Origin: Hansschlegelia zhihuaiae
Lineage (GTDB): Bacteria > Pseudomonadota > Alphaproteobacteria > Rhizobiales > Methylopilaceae
Assembly (NCBI RefSeq): GCF_004103825.1
Contig: NZ_RYFI01000002.1
Coordinates: forward strand, 273,515 to 326,775
DNA length: 53,261 bases
Direction of reading: 5' to 3'
Numbering within the stretch: position 1 is the stretch's first letter; each line of letters begins with the position of its first letter. Positions 9,165 through 17,787 of this stretch are shown piece after piece. The notes under the pieces are model-generated. The model searched no databases. It worked only from the letters and a program-made list of their open reading frames with translations, and was not told the origin of the DNA. Position numbers and translations under genes: made by a program.

Positions 9165-10994
9165 GTGACGGCCGCACTCGCCTTCACGCTGCGCGTCGAC
9201 GGCGAGGCCGCCTTTCTCGGCGTGGAGCGCTCGCTGACCGGCCGCGTCTGGCGCGACCGGCTTGACCTTCGAGGCCGCGCCTCCGCGGCCGAGATCGGAC
9301 GCGACCACGGCCTGTCCGATCTGCTGGCGCGCGTCATGGCCGGGCGCGGCGTCGCAAGCGCGGAAGCCGAGGCCCACCTCAGCCCCTCCATCCGCGCCCT
9401 GATGCCGGATCCGGACATGCTGACTGGCATGACCGCCGCCGCCGTCCGTATCGCCGACGCCGCCCAACGCGGCGAGGACGTCGCGATTTTTGGCGACTAT
9501 GACGTCGACGGCGCGACCTCGACGGCGCTCGCCGCGGGCTTCCTCCGCGAGGCGGGCGCGCGGGTCGTGACGCACATCCCCGACAGGATCTTCGAGGGTT
9601 ACGGCCCCAACGTCGCCGCGATCGACGGTCTGGCCGACGCCGGGGCGACGCTGCTCGTGACCGTGGACTGCGGCTCGACCAGCCTCGACGCGCTGGCGCA
9701 CGCCCGCGCGCGCGGGCTCGACGTCATCGTCATCGATCATCATCAGGTCGGCGCCAGCCTGCCGGACGCCGTGGCCGTGGTGAACCCCAACCGGCAGGAC
9801 GATCTGTCGGGCCTCGGACATCTCGCGGCCTGCGGCGTGGTGTTCATGACGCTGGTGGCGACGACCCGCGAGCTCAGGCGCCGCGGCTTCTGGGCCGCGC
9901 GCGGCGGCGAGCCGGATCTGCTCGCGGGCCTCGACCTGGTTGCGCTCGGCACCGTCGCGGACGTCGTGCCGCTCAAGGGCCTGAACCGCGCCTTCGTGGC
10001 CAAGGGCCTGATCGCGCTCAGGGCGCGACGCAGGCTCGGCCTCGCGGCGCTGATGGATGCGAGCCGGCTCGACGGGCCGGCGACGCCCTATCATCTCGGC
10101 TTCCTGCTCGGGCCCCGCATCAACGCAGGCGGCCGGGTCGGCGACGCCGGGCTCGGCTGCCGCCTGATGCTGACCGACGACGAGACCGAGGCCTGCGCGA
10201 TCGCCGCCGAACTCGACCGGTTGAACGGCGAGCGCCAAGCGATCGAGCGCGCGACTCTCGCCGAGGCCGAGGCGGAGGCGAACGCCGCGTTGGGGCCTGA
10301 CGGGGAGGGCTCCTCGGTCGCGGTCGTCTCGGGCGCCGGTTGGCACCCAGGCGTTGTCGGGCTGGTGGCCTCGCGGCTGAAGGAGAGGTTCCACCGGCCG
10401 GCCTTCGCCATCGCGGTCGCGCCCGACGGGACCGGGACCGGCTCGGGACGGTCGATCCCCGGCGTCGACCTCGGCGCGGCGGTCCGCGCCGCGGTCGAGC
10501 AGGGGCTTCTGGTGAAGGGCGGCGGCCACGCGATGGCGGCCGGCGTCACCATCGACGGCAGCCGGCTCGGCGCGTTCCGCGGCTTCCTCGAGGAGCGGCT
10601 CGCCGCCTCGGTCGCCGTCGCGCGCGGCGACCGTTCGCTGAAGGTCGACGCGGCGCTGACCGCGGCGGCCGCCACGCCCGCGCTCGTCCGAGAGCTCGAA
10701 CGGGCCGGCCCCTTCGGCGCCGGCGCGCCGGAGCCGGTGCTCGCGCTTGCCGGACACACGGTCGCCTCCGCCGACGTGGTGGGCCAGGGCCATGTGCGGA
10801 TGAGGCTGAGGGCCGGCGACGGCGCGAGCGTCGGGGCGATCGCGTTCCGGGCGGCGGAGACGGAGCTCGGCCGCGCGCTGATCTCGCGGCGCGGGGCGCG
10901 GATCCACGCGGCCGGCGCGCTCGGCGTCGACCGCTGGGGCGGCGCGGAGCGCGCCTGCCTGCGCGTGATCGACGCCGCCGCCTCGGACGGATAG
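9165..10994 (+). CDS. recJ: single-stranded-DNA-specific exonuclease RecJ
   Basis: RecJ degrades single-stranded DNA 5' to 3' in recombination and mismatch repair. The product (609 residues from the GTG at 9165) carries the DHH-family motifs: FGDYDVDG, VTVDCGS and IDHHQ in the catalytic half, then HPGVVGLVASRLKERF and GGHAMAAG of the DHHA1 domain, and an OB-fold region at the C terminus. The frame is open back to 9066. I preferred the GTG because homologous sequence starts shortly before FLGVERSLTGR, but no strong ribosome-binding site decides it. Confidence 0.9.
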   Translation: MTAALAFTLRVDGEAAFLGVERSLTGRVWRDRLDLRGRASAAEIGRDHGLSDLLARVMAGRGVASAEAEAHLSPSIRALMPDPDMLTGMTAAAVRIADAAQRGEDVAIFGDYDVDGATSTALAAGFLREAGARVVTHIPDRIFEGYGPNVAAIDGLADAGATLLVTVDCGSTSLDALAHARARGLDVIVIDHHQVGASLPDAVAVVNPNRQDDLSGLGHLAACGVVFMTLVATTRELRRRGFWAARGGEPDLLAGLDLVALGTVADVVPLKGLNRAFVAKGLIALRARRRLGLAALMDASRLDGPATPYHLGFLLGPRINAGGRVGDAGLGCRLMLTDDETEACAIAAELDRLNGERQAIERATLAEAEAEANAALGPDGEGSSVAVVSGAGWHPGVVGLVASRLKERFHRPAFAIAVAPDGTGTGSGRSIPGVDLGAAVRAAVEQGLLVKGGGHAMAAGVTIDGSRLGAFRGFLEERLAASVAVARGDRSLKVDAALTAAAATPALVRELERAGPFGAGAPEPVLALAGHTVASADVVGQGHVRMRLRAGDGASVGAIAFRAAETELGRALISRRGARIHAAGALGVDRWGGAERACLRVIDAAASDG

Positions 10995-11116
10995 CGGCGC
11001 CGTCCGATGCGCGCTTGTTTCGGCGCAGCGGGACGCCACGTGTTCTTCATGTTTGTGATGTTGGTCTGTCGCGAGTCGCTGCGGCCGGACCGCCAGCGGC
11101 TGGCGCCTGGAGTCCC

Positions 11117-11794
11117 GTGACAGATCTCGCCCCTTCCTCGCCGTCCGCCCCGAACGACGCCCAAGGCGAGAGCCCGCCGCCGCGGCGCGGGTTCTCCGAC
11201 GTGCTGCACGAGCTCGCCAACTCCGATCGGGAGCGGGTGAGCGTGGGTTCGATCCTGCAGGCCTTCGGCGACCGCGCCTTCGGCGCGTTGCTGCTGGTCT
11301 TCGCGCTGCCCAACGCTCTGCCGATGCCGCCCGGCACCTCCGCCGTGCTCGGCGCGCCGATCGTCTTCATCGCCTTCCAGCTGATGATCGGGAGGCCGGT
11401 GCTCTGGCTGCCGCGCTTCATCACCGAGCGCTCGATGCGCCGGGAGGATTTCGCGACGCTCGCGGCCAAGATCGATCCGTGGGTCCGGAAGCTCGAGCGG
11501 CTGCTGAAGCCCAGGGCGCAGCTCCTGACCACGCCCTTCGCCGACCGGCTCACCGGCGCGGCCTGTTTCGCGCTCTCTATCGTGCTCGCGCTGCCGATTC
11601 CCCTCGGCAACATGCCGCCGGCGATCGCCATAACGGCCTTCGCGCTCGGCATGATCGAGAGCGACGGGGTAGCGATCGGCGCCGGTTGGCTCGGCGCCAT
11701 TGCGAGCTTCATAATTCTCGCCGGCTTCTGGGCGGTGGTCACGACCGGCTTCCAATATTTCGCCGGGCCGCTGCTGCGCCTTTTCGGCGCGTGA
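11117..11794 (+). CDS. ExoD-family membrane protein
   Basis: The product has 225 residues from a GTG start with a GGAG motif four bases upstream. After a polar N terminus of about 25 residues it has the ExoD core, including FALPNALPMPPGTSAVLGAP and a second related half (ALPIPLGNMPPAIAI), with four or five hydrophobic segments. ExoD was first described in Sinorhizobium meliloti as affecting exopolysaccharide and alkali tolerance; its molecular role is not settled. It follows recJ by about 120 bases on the same strand and is followed by a terminator-like hairpin and a tRNA gene. Confidence 0.85.
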   Translation: MTDLAPSSPSAPNDAQGESPPPRRGFSDVLHELANSDRERVSVGSILQAFGDRAFGALLLVFALPNALPMPPGTSAVLGAPIVFIAFQLMIGRPVLWLPRFITERSMRREDFATLAAKIDPWVRKLERLLKPRAQLLTTPFADRLTGAACFALSIVLALPIPLGNMPPAIAITAFALGMIESDGVAIGAGWLGAIASFIILAGFWAVVTTGFQYFAGPLLRLFGA

Positions 11795-11817
11795 TCGGGC
11801 GCCGCGCGACGGCTTGC

Positions 11818-11839
11818 GGGGGTCCCCGAACCCCCTTAT
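11818..11839 (+). terminator. terminator-like hairpin after the ExoD gene
   Basis: GGGGGT (11818-11823) and ACCCCC (11830-11835) form a perfect 6-bp stem with a 6-base loop followed by TTAT. It lies between the ExoD stop codon and tRNA-Glu. The short T stretch makes it a modest candidate. Confidence 0.45.
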
Positions 11840-11855
11840 GACGTGCCTCGCGCAC

Positions 11856-11930
11856 GCGCCCTTCGTCTATCGGTTAGGACGTCAGCCTTTCACGCTGGAG
11901 AGACGGGTTCGACTCCCGTAGGGCGCGCCA
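11856..11930 (+). tRNA. tRNA-Glu (anticodon UUC)
   Basis: A 75-base cloverleaf is visible. The acceptor arm GCGCCCT (11856-11862) pairs with AGGGCGC (11920-11926), followed by the discriminator G and an encoded CCA. The anticodon loop CTTTCAC gives anticodon TTC, reading glutamate codons. The T arm contains GGTTCGACTCC. Confidence 0.97.
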
Positions 11931-12187
11931 GACTTCAGGCCACGTCGAACAAAGCTCCGAACACGAAGAAGCATCGTGTGCGCCGTTCGTCCCGCGCAGC
12001 TAGGGCGATGCGTAGCCCTTCGGCGCGACCGCTCCCGATTTTCCTGCGCCAAGAAAGCCTTCCGCCAGTCCATAATGTCGCCATAGGGGACGCCCGTTCG
12101 TTTGGGCCGCCCGCGAGCGGATTCGCGCCTTCGACCTGCGCGGCTACATGGCTCTGCTCGAGCGGGAAAGCGCCCGCCAGCCGGCCA

Positions 12188-13107
12188 ATGACTGAGACTG
12201 ATCCTCGCACAGTCGTCCTCGTCGTCGACGACAGCCCCGACACGCTCGCGATGCTGAATGCTGCGCTGGAGCGGATCGGCGCCGTCGTGCTGGTCGCGAC
12301 CGACGGACAACGGGCGCTCGCGTCCCTCGAGCAGGTCGTTCCCGACCTCATTCTGCTCGACGCCGTCATGCCCGGCATGGACGGGTTCGAGACATGCCGG
12401 CGTCTGAAGAAGCTGCCCGCGCTCGCCGACGTCCCCGTGATCTTCATGACGGGCCTGAAGGAGACCGACCGGATCGTCGAGGGGCTCGAGGCGGGCGGCG
12501 TCGACTACGTCACCAAGGCGATCGTGATCGACGAACTGCTCGCTCGCATCCGCGTGCATGTCGGAAACGCCCGCCTGTCGCGCAGCGCGCGCGCGCGGCG
12601 CTCGACACTACCGGACGCTTTTTGCTCGCGGCTGATCCTGCCGGACGTCTGCTGTGGTCGACGCCGCAAGCGAACCGCCTGCCCGCCATGGCTGACCCGG
12701 GGGCTGCGGGCGACGACCCGGTGCTGCCGGCCGCCGTCGCGAGGTGGCTCGCCGCTTGGGGCGACGGCCGCGGCGAGCATGCGCCGGCGAGCCTCCAGAT
12801 CGGCGCCGGCGGACGCTCGCTCACAATCGCCTATGTCGGACGGGCGGACCGGGACGAGCTGCTGCTGCGGATCACCGAAGACGGCGCGGCCGACCACGCG
12901 GCGTTGTTCCGCGAGAGGTTCGGCGTGACGGCGCGCGAAGCCGAGGTCCTGCTATGGATCGCCCGCGGAAAGTCCAACCGCGACGTCGGAGAGATCCTCG
13001 GCATGAGCCCGCGCACGGTGAACAAGCACCTTGAGCAGATCTATGTGAAGCTCGGCGTCGAGAACCGCGCCGCCGCGACCGCCGCGGCCGTCCGGGCGCT
13101 GCAATGA
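12188..13107 (+). pseudogene. response regulator (REC + LuxR-type HTH) split by a 2-base frameshift
   Basis: The ATG at 12188 opens a receiver domain with acidic pocket VVDDSPD, phosphoacceptor Asp58 in LILLDAVMPGMDG, then FMTGL and the lysine in YVTKA. The frame should continue as ARAALDTTGRFLLAADP into a LuxR-family helix-turn-helix ending at 13107 (VTAREAEVLLWIARG, SPRTVNKHLEQIYVKL), but that part is in another frame. The switch falls in a (GC)6 tract at 12585-12596; removing one GC unit restores one continuous protein of about 305 residues. As written, the receiver domain runs into an out-of-frame tail ending at 12928. The HTH part could be translated alone only from an internal start near 12688. 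It could be a true mutation, a slippage-switchable gene or a sequencing error. No histidine kinase is adjacent. Confidence 0.8.
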
Positions 13108-13128
13108 CGGATCCGTGGGAGCCGCGGT

Positions 13129-13479
13129 TCAACCGCCGGCGAGTCGGACGGCGGCGAAGCGACCGACGCTGAGCCCGTGCATCTCCCTGAGGCGCGCGCC
13201 GCTGGCGCCGCGGCCGCTCTCGTCCGCGGAGGGCGGCAGACAGTCGGCTGAGCGCGCGGACAGCCCGGCGAGCAATCGCCGCAGCTCGTTGTTCTCCTGC
13301 CGGAGCGCCTTCAGCTGCCGGACGCCTGAGGGCGTCAAGCCGCCGAACTTGCGCTTCCATCGATAGAAGGTCCGCACCGAAACGTGGGCGTCGGCGCAGA
13401 TCGTGTCGATCGACACGCCTCGTGACGCCTCGTCCAGCAGCAGCGCGATCTCCTCGTCCGTCAAACGTGACGCGGCCAT
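13129..13479 (-). CDS. IS3-OrfA-like helix-turn-helix protein without OrfB
   Basis: The 116-residue product resembles the DNA-binding OrfA subunit of IS3/IS911 transposases. It has an N-terminal helix-turn-helix (LTDEEIALLLDEASRG through VSVRTFYRWKRKFGG) followed by a leucine-heptad region (LKALRQENNELRRLLAGL, about residues 57-74) for dimerisation. The last 40 residues are unlike OrfA. No OrfB with a DDE domain follows, no terminal inverted repeats were found, and the codon use matches its neighbours. It may therefore be a domesticated regulator rather than an active transposase. It converges on the frameshifted response regulator. Confidence 0.65.
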   Translation of the reverse strand: MAASRLTDEEIALLLDEASRGVSIDTICADAHVSVRTFYRWKRKFGGLTPSGVRQLKALRQENNELRRLLAGLSARSADCLPPSADESGRGASGARLREMHGLSVGRFAAVRLAGG

Positions 13480-13500
13480 GTCGCATACCTCGCGTCATTT

Positions 13501-13517
13501 CGCCCAATGACTGGGCG
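13501..13517. promoter_or_regulatory. palindrome upstream of the OrfA-like gene
   Basis: CGCCCA and TGGGCG form perfect 6-base arms around ATGAC, about 20 bases upstream of the OrfA-like start codon at 13479. The position suits an operator, possibly for the gene's own product. It is an inference from symmetry only. The rest of the 13480-13811 gap holds no gene that I can support. Confidence 0.35.
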
Positions 13518-13675
13518 TGCACAATCTGTCGGCAGAATGAGCCGATAGGGCGGCGCTGACAACCGGCCTTGGCGGTCCGTCATCTCATCCTCGCCGATCG
13601 CCGCGCCGGAAGAGATTCAACCCGATGACCATGCGGTCGCGCGTCCACGCGAACGGCTGGGCGCCAGGACGCGGA

Positions 13676-13689
13676 TGTCAATTTTGACA
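13676..13689. promoter_or_regulatory. perfect palindrome upstream of the urt-type operon
   Basis: TGTCAATTTTGACA is a perfect 14-base palindrome 122 bases before the transporter's first start codon. Its right half also reads as a TTGACA -35 element for plus-strand transcription, so a bound regulator would compete with RNA polymerase. No NtrC-type or clear sigma-54 element was recognised in the same gap. Confidence 0.45.
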
Positions 13690-13811
13690 AAGGTCCCGCC
13701 TCGTCGGCCGGGCGCCCAATCGCTGCGCTCGGCGCGCGCTTATTTGGCCTTGCCGCCCCTCCGGCGGGGCCGTCAGCTTCAAGGGACGAAATCCTCAGAA
13801 GGCGAGGGGCG

Positions 13812-15062
13812 ATGAGCGCGTTCGATCGCAGAACCTTCCTCAAGACCACGGCCGGCGCGGCCGCCGGAGCGATCCTGCCGCTCGCGGCGCCGCCGCTGAT
13901 CCGCTCCGCCCGCGCTGCCGGGACGGTCAAGCTCGGCTGCCTGTTCTCCTCCTCGGGCACGATGGCCAATCTGGAGGGACGGCTCAATTTCGTGGCCGGG
14001 ATGGCCGCCGAGGAGATCAACGCCGCGGGCGGCGTCAACGGCTCCACGATCGAGGTCGTGACCTCCGACCCCGCCTCGGACTGGCCGCTCTACGCCCAGG
14101 TCGGCCGCCAGATGCTGGCGGAGACCAAGGTCGCGGCGCTGTTCGGCTGTTGGACCTCGGTGTCGCGCAAGTCGGTGCTGCCGGTCGTAGAGCAGAATGA
14201 CGGACTGCTGTTCTACCCGCTCCACTTCGAGGGCGACGAGAACTCCAAGAACGTCGTCTACGTGAACTCGCCGCCCGCGAGCTCCGTGCTGCCCGCGGTC
14301 GACTATCTGATGAGCCCGGACGGCGTCGAGGCGAAGCGCTTCTTCATGCTCGGCTCCGACTATGTCTGGCCGCGCAAGATCAACAAGCAGCTCAAGGGCT
14401 ACTGGAAGACCAAGGGCATCGACGAGAGCGCCTGGAAGGAGGAGTACGTTCCCTTCTCCTTCTCGAACTTCCAGACTCTGGTGAACCAGATCCGCGCCTT
14501 CGCCGACGCTCCGGGCGGCAAGCTGGTCGTGGTGCTCACCGTGGTCGGCTCCTCGATCCCGGACTTCATGCGCGAATTCGCGAACCAGGGCATCTCGTCC
14601 TCCGACGTGCCGGTGCTCGGCCTCGACATGGTGGAGGCCGACCTCGAAGGCCTCGACACCCAGAAGCTGGTCGGCCACCTCAACTGCTGGGCCTATCTGC
14701 AGCAGGCCAAGGGCGAGGCCAACCAGCAGTTCCTGAAACGCTGGGCCGGCTATGTCGGCAAGACCAAGGCGCCGTTCCGGCCGGACGTCGCGATCGACCC
14801 GATGGTGTCGACCTACGACGCTGTCCATCTCTGGGCGATGGCCGCGAAGAAGGCGGGCTCGTTCGACGCGCCGGAGGTGCGCAAGGCGTTCGGCGGGCTG
14901 AGTTTCGACTGCCCCTCGGGCTACAAGATCGGCATGACGGCCGAAAACAACTACGTGTCCCGCGGCGTGTTCATCGGCTCGGTGAACGAAAGCCAAGGCT
15001 TCGACGTGCTCTGGCAGTCCGAAGACACACCGAAGCCCGTCCCGATGAGCCAGTACGGCTGA
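13812..15062 (+). CDS. urtA: urea/short-chain amide ABC transporter, substrate-binding protein
   Basis: This periplasmic binding protein captures urea or a short amide for the permease encoded downstream. The 416-residue product starts with a twin-arginine signal (DRRTFLK, hydrophobic core, cleavage near ARAA). It continues with the UrtA/FmdD-type receptor fold (KLGCLFSSSGTMANLEG, FGCWTSVSRKSVLPV, NGLLFYPLHFEG-like and GSDYVWPRKINK segments). It is the first gene of a tight operon ending in a formamidase-family gene. Context therefore allows either urea (UrtA) or formamide/acetamide (FmdD) as the ligand; no urease genes are in the window, which favours amides. Confidence 0.85.
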   Translation: MSAFDRRTFLKTTAGAAAGAILPLAAPPLIRSARAAGTVKLGCLFSSSGTMANLEGRLNFVAGMAAEEINAAGGVNGSTIEVVTSDPASDWPLYAQVGRQMLAETKVAALFGCWTSVSRKSVLPVVEQNDGLLFYPLHFEGDENSKNVVYVNSPPASSVLPAVDYLMSPDGVEAKRFFMLGSDYVWPRKINKQLKGYWKTKGIDESAWKEEYVPFSFSNFQTLVNQIRAFADAPGGKLVVVLTVVGSSIPDFMREFANQGISSSDVPVLGLDMVEADLEGLDTQKLVGHLNCWAYLQQAKGEANQQFLKRWAGYVGKTKAPFRPDVAIDPMVSTYDAVHLWAMAAKKAGSFDAPEVRKAFGGLSFDCPSGYKIGMTAENNYVSRGVFIGSVNESQGFDVLWQSEDTPKPVPMSQYG

Positions 15063-15082
15063 GGCGCAGGGAAGGGCGTTCG

Positions 15083-16687
15083 ATGCGGTGGCGCGGGGTC
15101 CTTGCGGGCCTGATCGCGGTGGTCGCGGCGTGCTCGCCCGCGGCCGCGCTCGATCGCGCGAGCGTCGCCGCCCGGGCCTGCGGCGGCGCGTCCGGTATGA
15201 CCGACGCGGCGAATGCGATGGTCGCCAGCCTCCCCGACGCCTCCGTCGAGGACGCCCGATGGGTCGCGACGTTCTCGAACGCCGCGATCGAGCGGACCCT
15301 GCGATGCGGCGCGGGCGCGCCCACCATCGCCGCGCCGGAGGGCGCACGCGACGCGGCGAGCCTCCGGCCGGGCGCGCCGGCGGACGGCTCGCCGCCGCTG
15401 CTGAGCCTGAAGAACCGCCCGCTGTTCGAGACCGTCCGCGCCGCCGCCACCCTGCTTGCAGGCCCGACCGCCGCCGAACGCGCCGGCGCTCTCACGGCGC
15501 TGGAGCGGCGCGCCGGCTCGCTGCCGCCCGAGCTTTTCGAGCGCGCGGCGGAGGCCGAGACCGACCCTGCGCTGAAGGAGCGTGTTCTGGGCGTCGGCCA
15601 GGCCGCGCTTCTCAACTCGCCAGACATGGCCAAACGCCTCGCCGCGATCCAGCGTATCGCGGCGACGCCCGACCGCCGCGCGCTCACTCAGATCGCCGCG
15701 CTGAAAGGCGATCCCGCCTATGGCGAGGACCCGGCCTTCAGGGCCGCGGTCGATGCGGCCGTAGGTTCGATCGAGCGGTGGCTCGCCGTCTCGAACGCGC
15801 TCAACGTATTCTACAATGGCCTGTCCTTCGCCTCGATCCTGTTCATGGCCTCGGCGGGGCTTGCGATCATCTTCGGGCTGATGGGGGTGATCAACCTCGC
15901 CCAAGGCGAGTTCATCATGATCGGCGCCTATGTCGCCTACGCCGTGCAGGAGGCGATGCGGGCGGCCGCGCCCGGCCTGCTCGACTGGTACCTGATCGCG
16001 GCGATCCCCGTCGTGTTCCTGGTCACGGCCGGCGTCGGGATCGCCGTCGAGGCGACCATCGTGCGCCGGCTCTACACCCGGCCACTGATGACGCTGCTCG
16101 CGACCTGGGCGGTGAGCCTGCTCATCGTGAACCTCGTGCGCGTCGCGATCGGAACGCAGAACCTCCAATTCGTGACGCCGTCCTACATCTCCGGCGGGCG
16201 GCTGGTGACGGGCGATTTCATCGTCACCTGGAACCGGCTGTTCGCGATCGTCTTCGCGGCCGTCACCCTTGCGCTGACCTGGTTCGTGCTGAAGAAGACG
16301 CCGCTCGGGCTGAACATCCGCGCCGTCACGCAGAACCGCGCCATGGCCGGCTGCGTCGGCATCGCCACCCGCCGCGTCGACATGATGGCTTTCGGGTTCG
16401 GCTCCGGGCTCGCAGGCCTCGCCGGCCTCGCGCTCTGCCCGATCTACAGCGTGAATCCGCAGATGGGGTCGAACTTCATCGTCGACAGCTTCATGGTGGT
16501 CGTGCTCGGCGGCGTCGGCACGCTCGCCGGCACGGTCATCGCCGCGCTCGGGGTCGGCCAGATCAACGTGCTGATCGAGCCGCTCTACGGCGCTGTCGCC
16601 GCCAAGGTGATCGTCCTGCTGATGATCATCGCCTTCCTGCAATGGCGGCCGGAGGGGCTCTACGCGGTGAAAGGCCGGCGCAAATGA
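15083..16687 (+). CDS. urtB: urea/amide ABC transporter permease, extended UrtB type
   Basis: The 534-residue product is an inner-membrane permease of the LivH class. It has a signal peptide (RWRGVLAGLIAVVAACSPAAAL) and an extra periplasmic, Ala-rich region up to about residue 230, as is usual for UrtB. A membrane part of about 300 residues follows, with the LivH hallmark GLMGVINLAQGEFIMIGAY and several helices ending near WRPEGLYAVKGRR. The stop codon overlaps the next start (ATGA), so translation of the two permeases is coupled. Confidence 0.9.
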   Translation: MRWRGVLAGLIAVVAACSPAAALDRASVAARACGGASGMTDAANAMVASLPDASVEDARWVATFSNAAIERTLRCGAGAPTIAAPEGARDAASLRPGAPADGSPPLLSLKNRPLFETVRAAATLLAGPTAAERAGALTALERRAGSLPPELFERAAEAETDPALKERVLGVGQAALLNSPDMAKRLAAIQRIAATPDRRALTQIAALKGDPAYGEDPAFRAAVDAAVGSIERWLAVSNALNVFYNGLSFASILFMASAGLAIIFGLMGVINLAQGEFIMIGAYVAYAVQEAMRAAAPGLLDWYLIAAIPVVFLVTAGVGIAVEATIVRRLYTRPLMTLLATWAVSLLIVNLVRVAIGTQNLQFVTPSYISGGRLVTGDFIVTWNRLFAIVFAAVTLALTWFVLKKTPLGLNIRAVTQNRAMAGCVGIATRRVDMMAFGFGSGLAGLAGLALCPIYSVNPQMGSNFIVDSFMVVVLGGVGTLAGTVIAALGVGQINVLIEPLYGAVAAKVIVLLMIIAFLQWRPEGLYAVKGRRK

Positions 16688-17787
16688 GCGCGGCCAAGCG
16701 CAGCCTGCTCGCCCGGGCGCTCGACGACCGCATCTTCGTCGCGGTGACGTCGGCGGTCGCGACCGTGCTGCTGGCCGCGGCCGCCTGGCCCGGGCTCTCG
16801 GACTACCGCGCCAACATCGTCGGGCAGCTCGCCTGTTTCGCCCTGCTCGCCGTCGCGCTCGACCTGATCTGGGGCTATGCCGGGATCCTGAGCCTCGGCC
16901 ACGGACTGTTCTTCGCGATCGGCGGCTACGTCGCCGGCATGCATCTGCTGGAGCATTCCGTCGCCGTCACCGGGATCACCCCGGACATCGTCCAGTTCAT
17001 GGGATGGAAGGCGCTGCCCGGCTGGTGGGGACCGCTCGAAAGCTTCCCCGTAGCGCTCGCCGCGGCGCTCGGCGTCGCCTTTGTGGTCGCGTTCCTGTTC
17101 GGCTGGGTGTCGTTTCGGTCCCGCGTCGGCGGCGTCTATTTCGCGATCATCACGCAGGCGCTCACCTATGTCGCGATGCTGCTGATGTTCCGCAACGACA
17201 CCGGCTTCGGCGGCAACAACGGCATGACCGGCTTCCAGGCGATCTTCGGAGTTCCGTTCCAATCGCCGGGAGTCGCGCGTGGGCTCGCCGTCGCTTCGCT
17301 CGCCTCGCTCGTCGCGGCGCTGGTCGGATGCCGCCTGCTGACGATCGGCCGGTTCGGCCGCCTGCTGGTCGCGACCCGCGACGACGAGGTCAGGCTCCGC
17401 TCGCTCGGCTACGAGACGCTCCGGCTGAAGCTCGCTGTCTGGTGCGTCTCCGCGGTCCTCGCCGCCGTCGCCGGCCTGCTCTACGCGCCGCAGGTCGGCA
17501 TCATCAATCCGCGCGTCCTCTCCCCCGACCTCTCGATCGAGATCGCGGTCTGGTGCGCGATCGGCGGCCGCGGCCGGCTCGCAGGCGCGGTGATCGGCGC
17601 GGCGCTCGTCAACGCCCTCAAGTTCTCGCTTTCGGCGACGCTGCCGGATCTCTGGCCCTTCGTGCTGGCCGGCCTCGTCATCCTGGTCGCGCTGATCTTC
17701 CCCAACGGCCTGTTGGACATCGGCCGGTGGCGGCCGACCTTGCTGTCCCGAGCCGGCGCCCTCCAGCCGAGGGACGCGACGCCATGA
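16684..17787 (+). CDS. urtC: urea/amide ABC transporter permease, UrtC type
   Basis: The second permease subunit has 367 residues from the ATG at 16684 and belongs to the LivM class. It shows the typical segments DLIWGYAGILSLGHGLFFAIGGY, RVGGVYFAIITQALTY and ARLRSLGY-like EVRLRSLGYET. It has about eight to ten hydrophobic segments. The start overlaps the urtB stop by four bases and its own stop overlaps the ATP-binding subunit in the same way. This arrangement favours balanced synthesis of the complex. Confidence 0.9.
   Translation: MSAAKRSLLARALDDRIFVAVTSAVATVLLAAAAWPGLSDYRANIVGQLACFALLAVALDLIWGYAGILSLGHGLFFAIGGYVAGMHLLEHSVAVTGITPDIVQFMGWKALPGWWGPLESFPVALAAALGVAFVVAFLFGWVSFRSRVGGVYFAIITQALTYVAMLLMFRNDTGFGGNNGMTGFQAIFGVPFQSPGVARGLAVASLASLVAALVGCRLLTIGRFGRLLVATRDDEVRLRSLGYETLRLKLAVWCVSAVLAAVAGLLYAPQVGIINPRVLSPDLSIEIAVWCAIGGRGRLAGAVIGAALVNALKFSLSATLPDLWPFVLAGLVILVALIFPNGLLDIGRWRPTLLSRAGALQPRDATP

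Noticed and set aside
13129-13479. Intact IS3-family insertion sequence
   Set aside because: There is no OrfB, no terminal inverted repeats and no target duplication around the gene.
13779-16642. Long minus-strand open frames across the urt-type operon
   Set aside because: They mirror the well-supported transporter genes codon by codon and show only repetitive charged residues.
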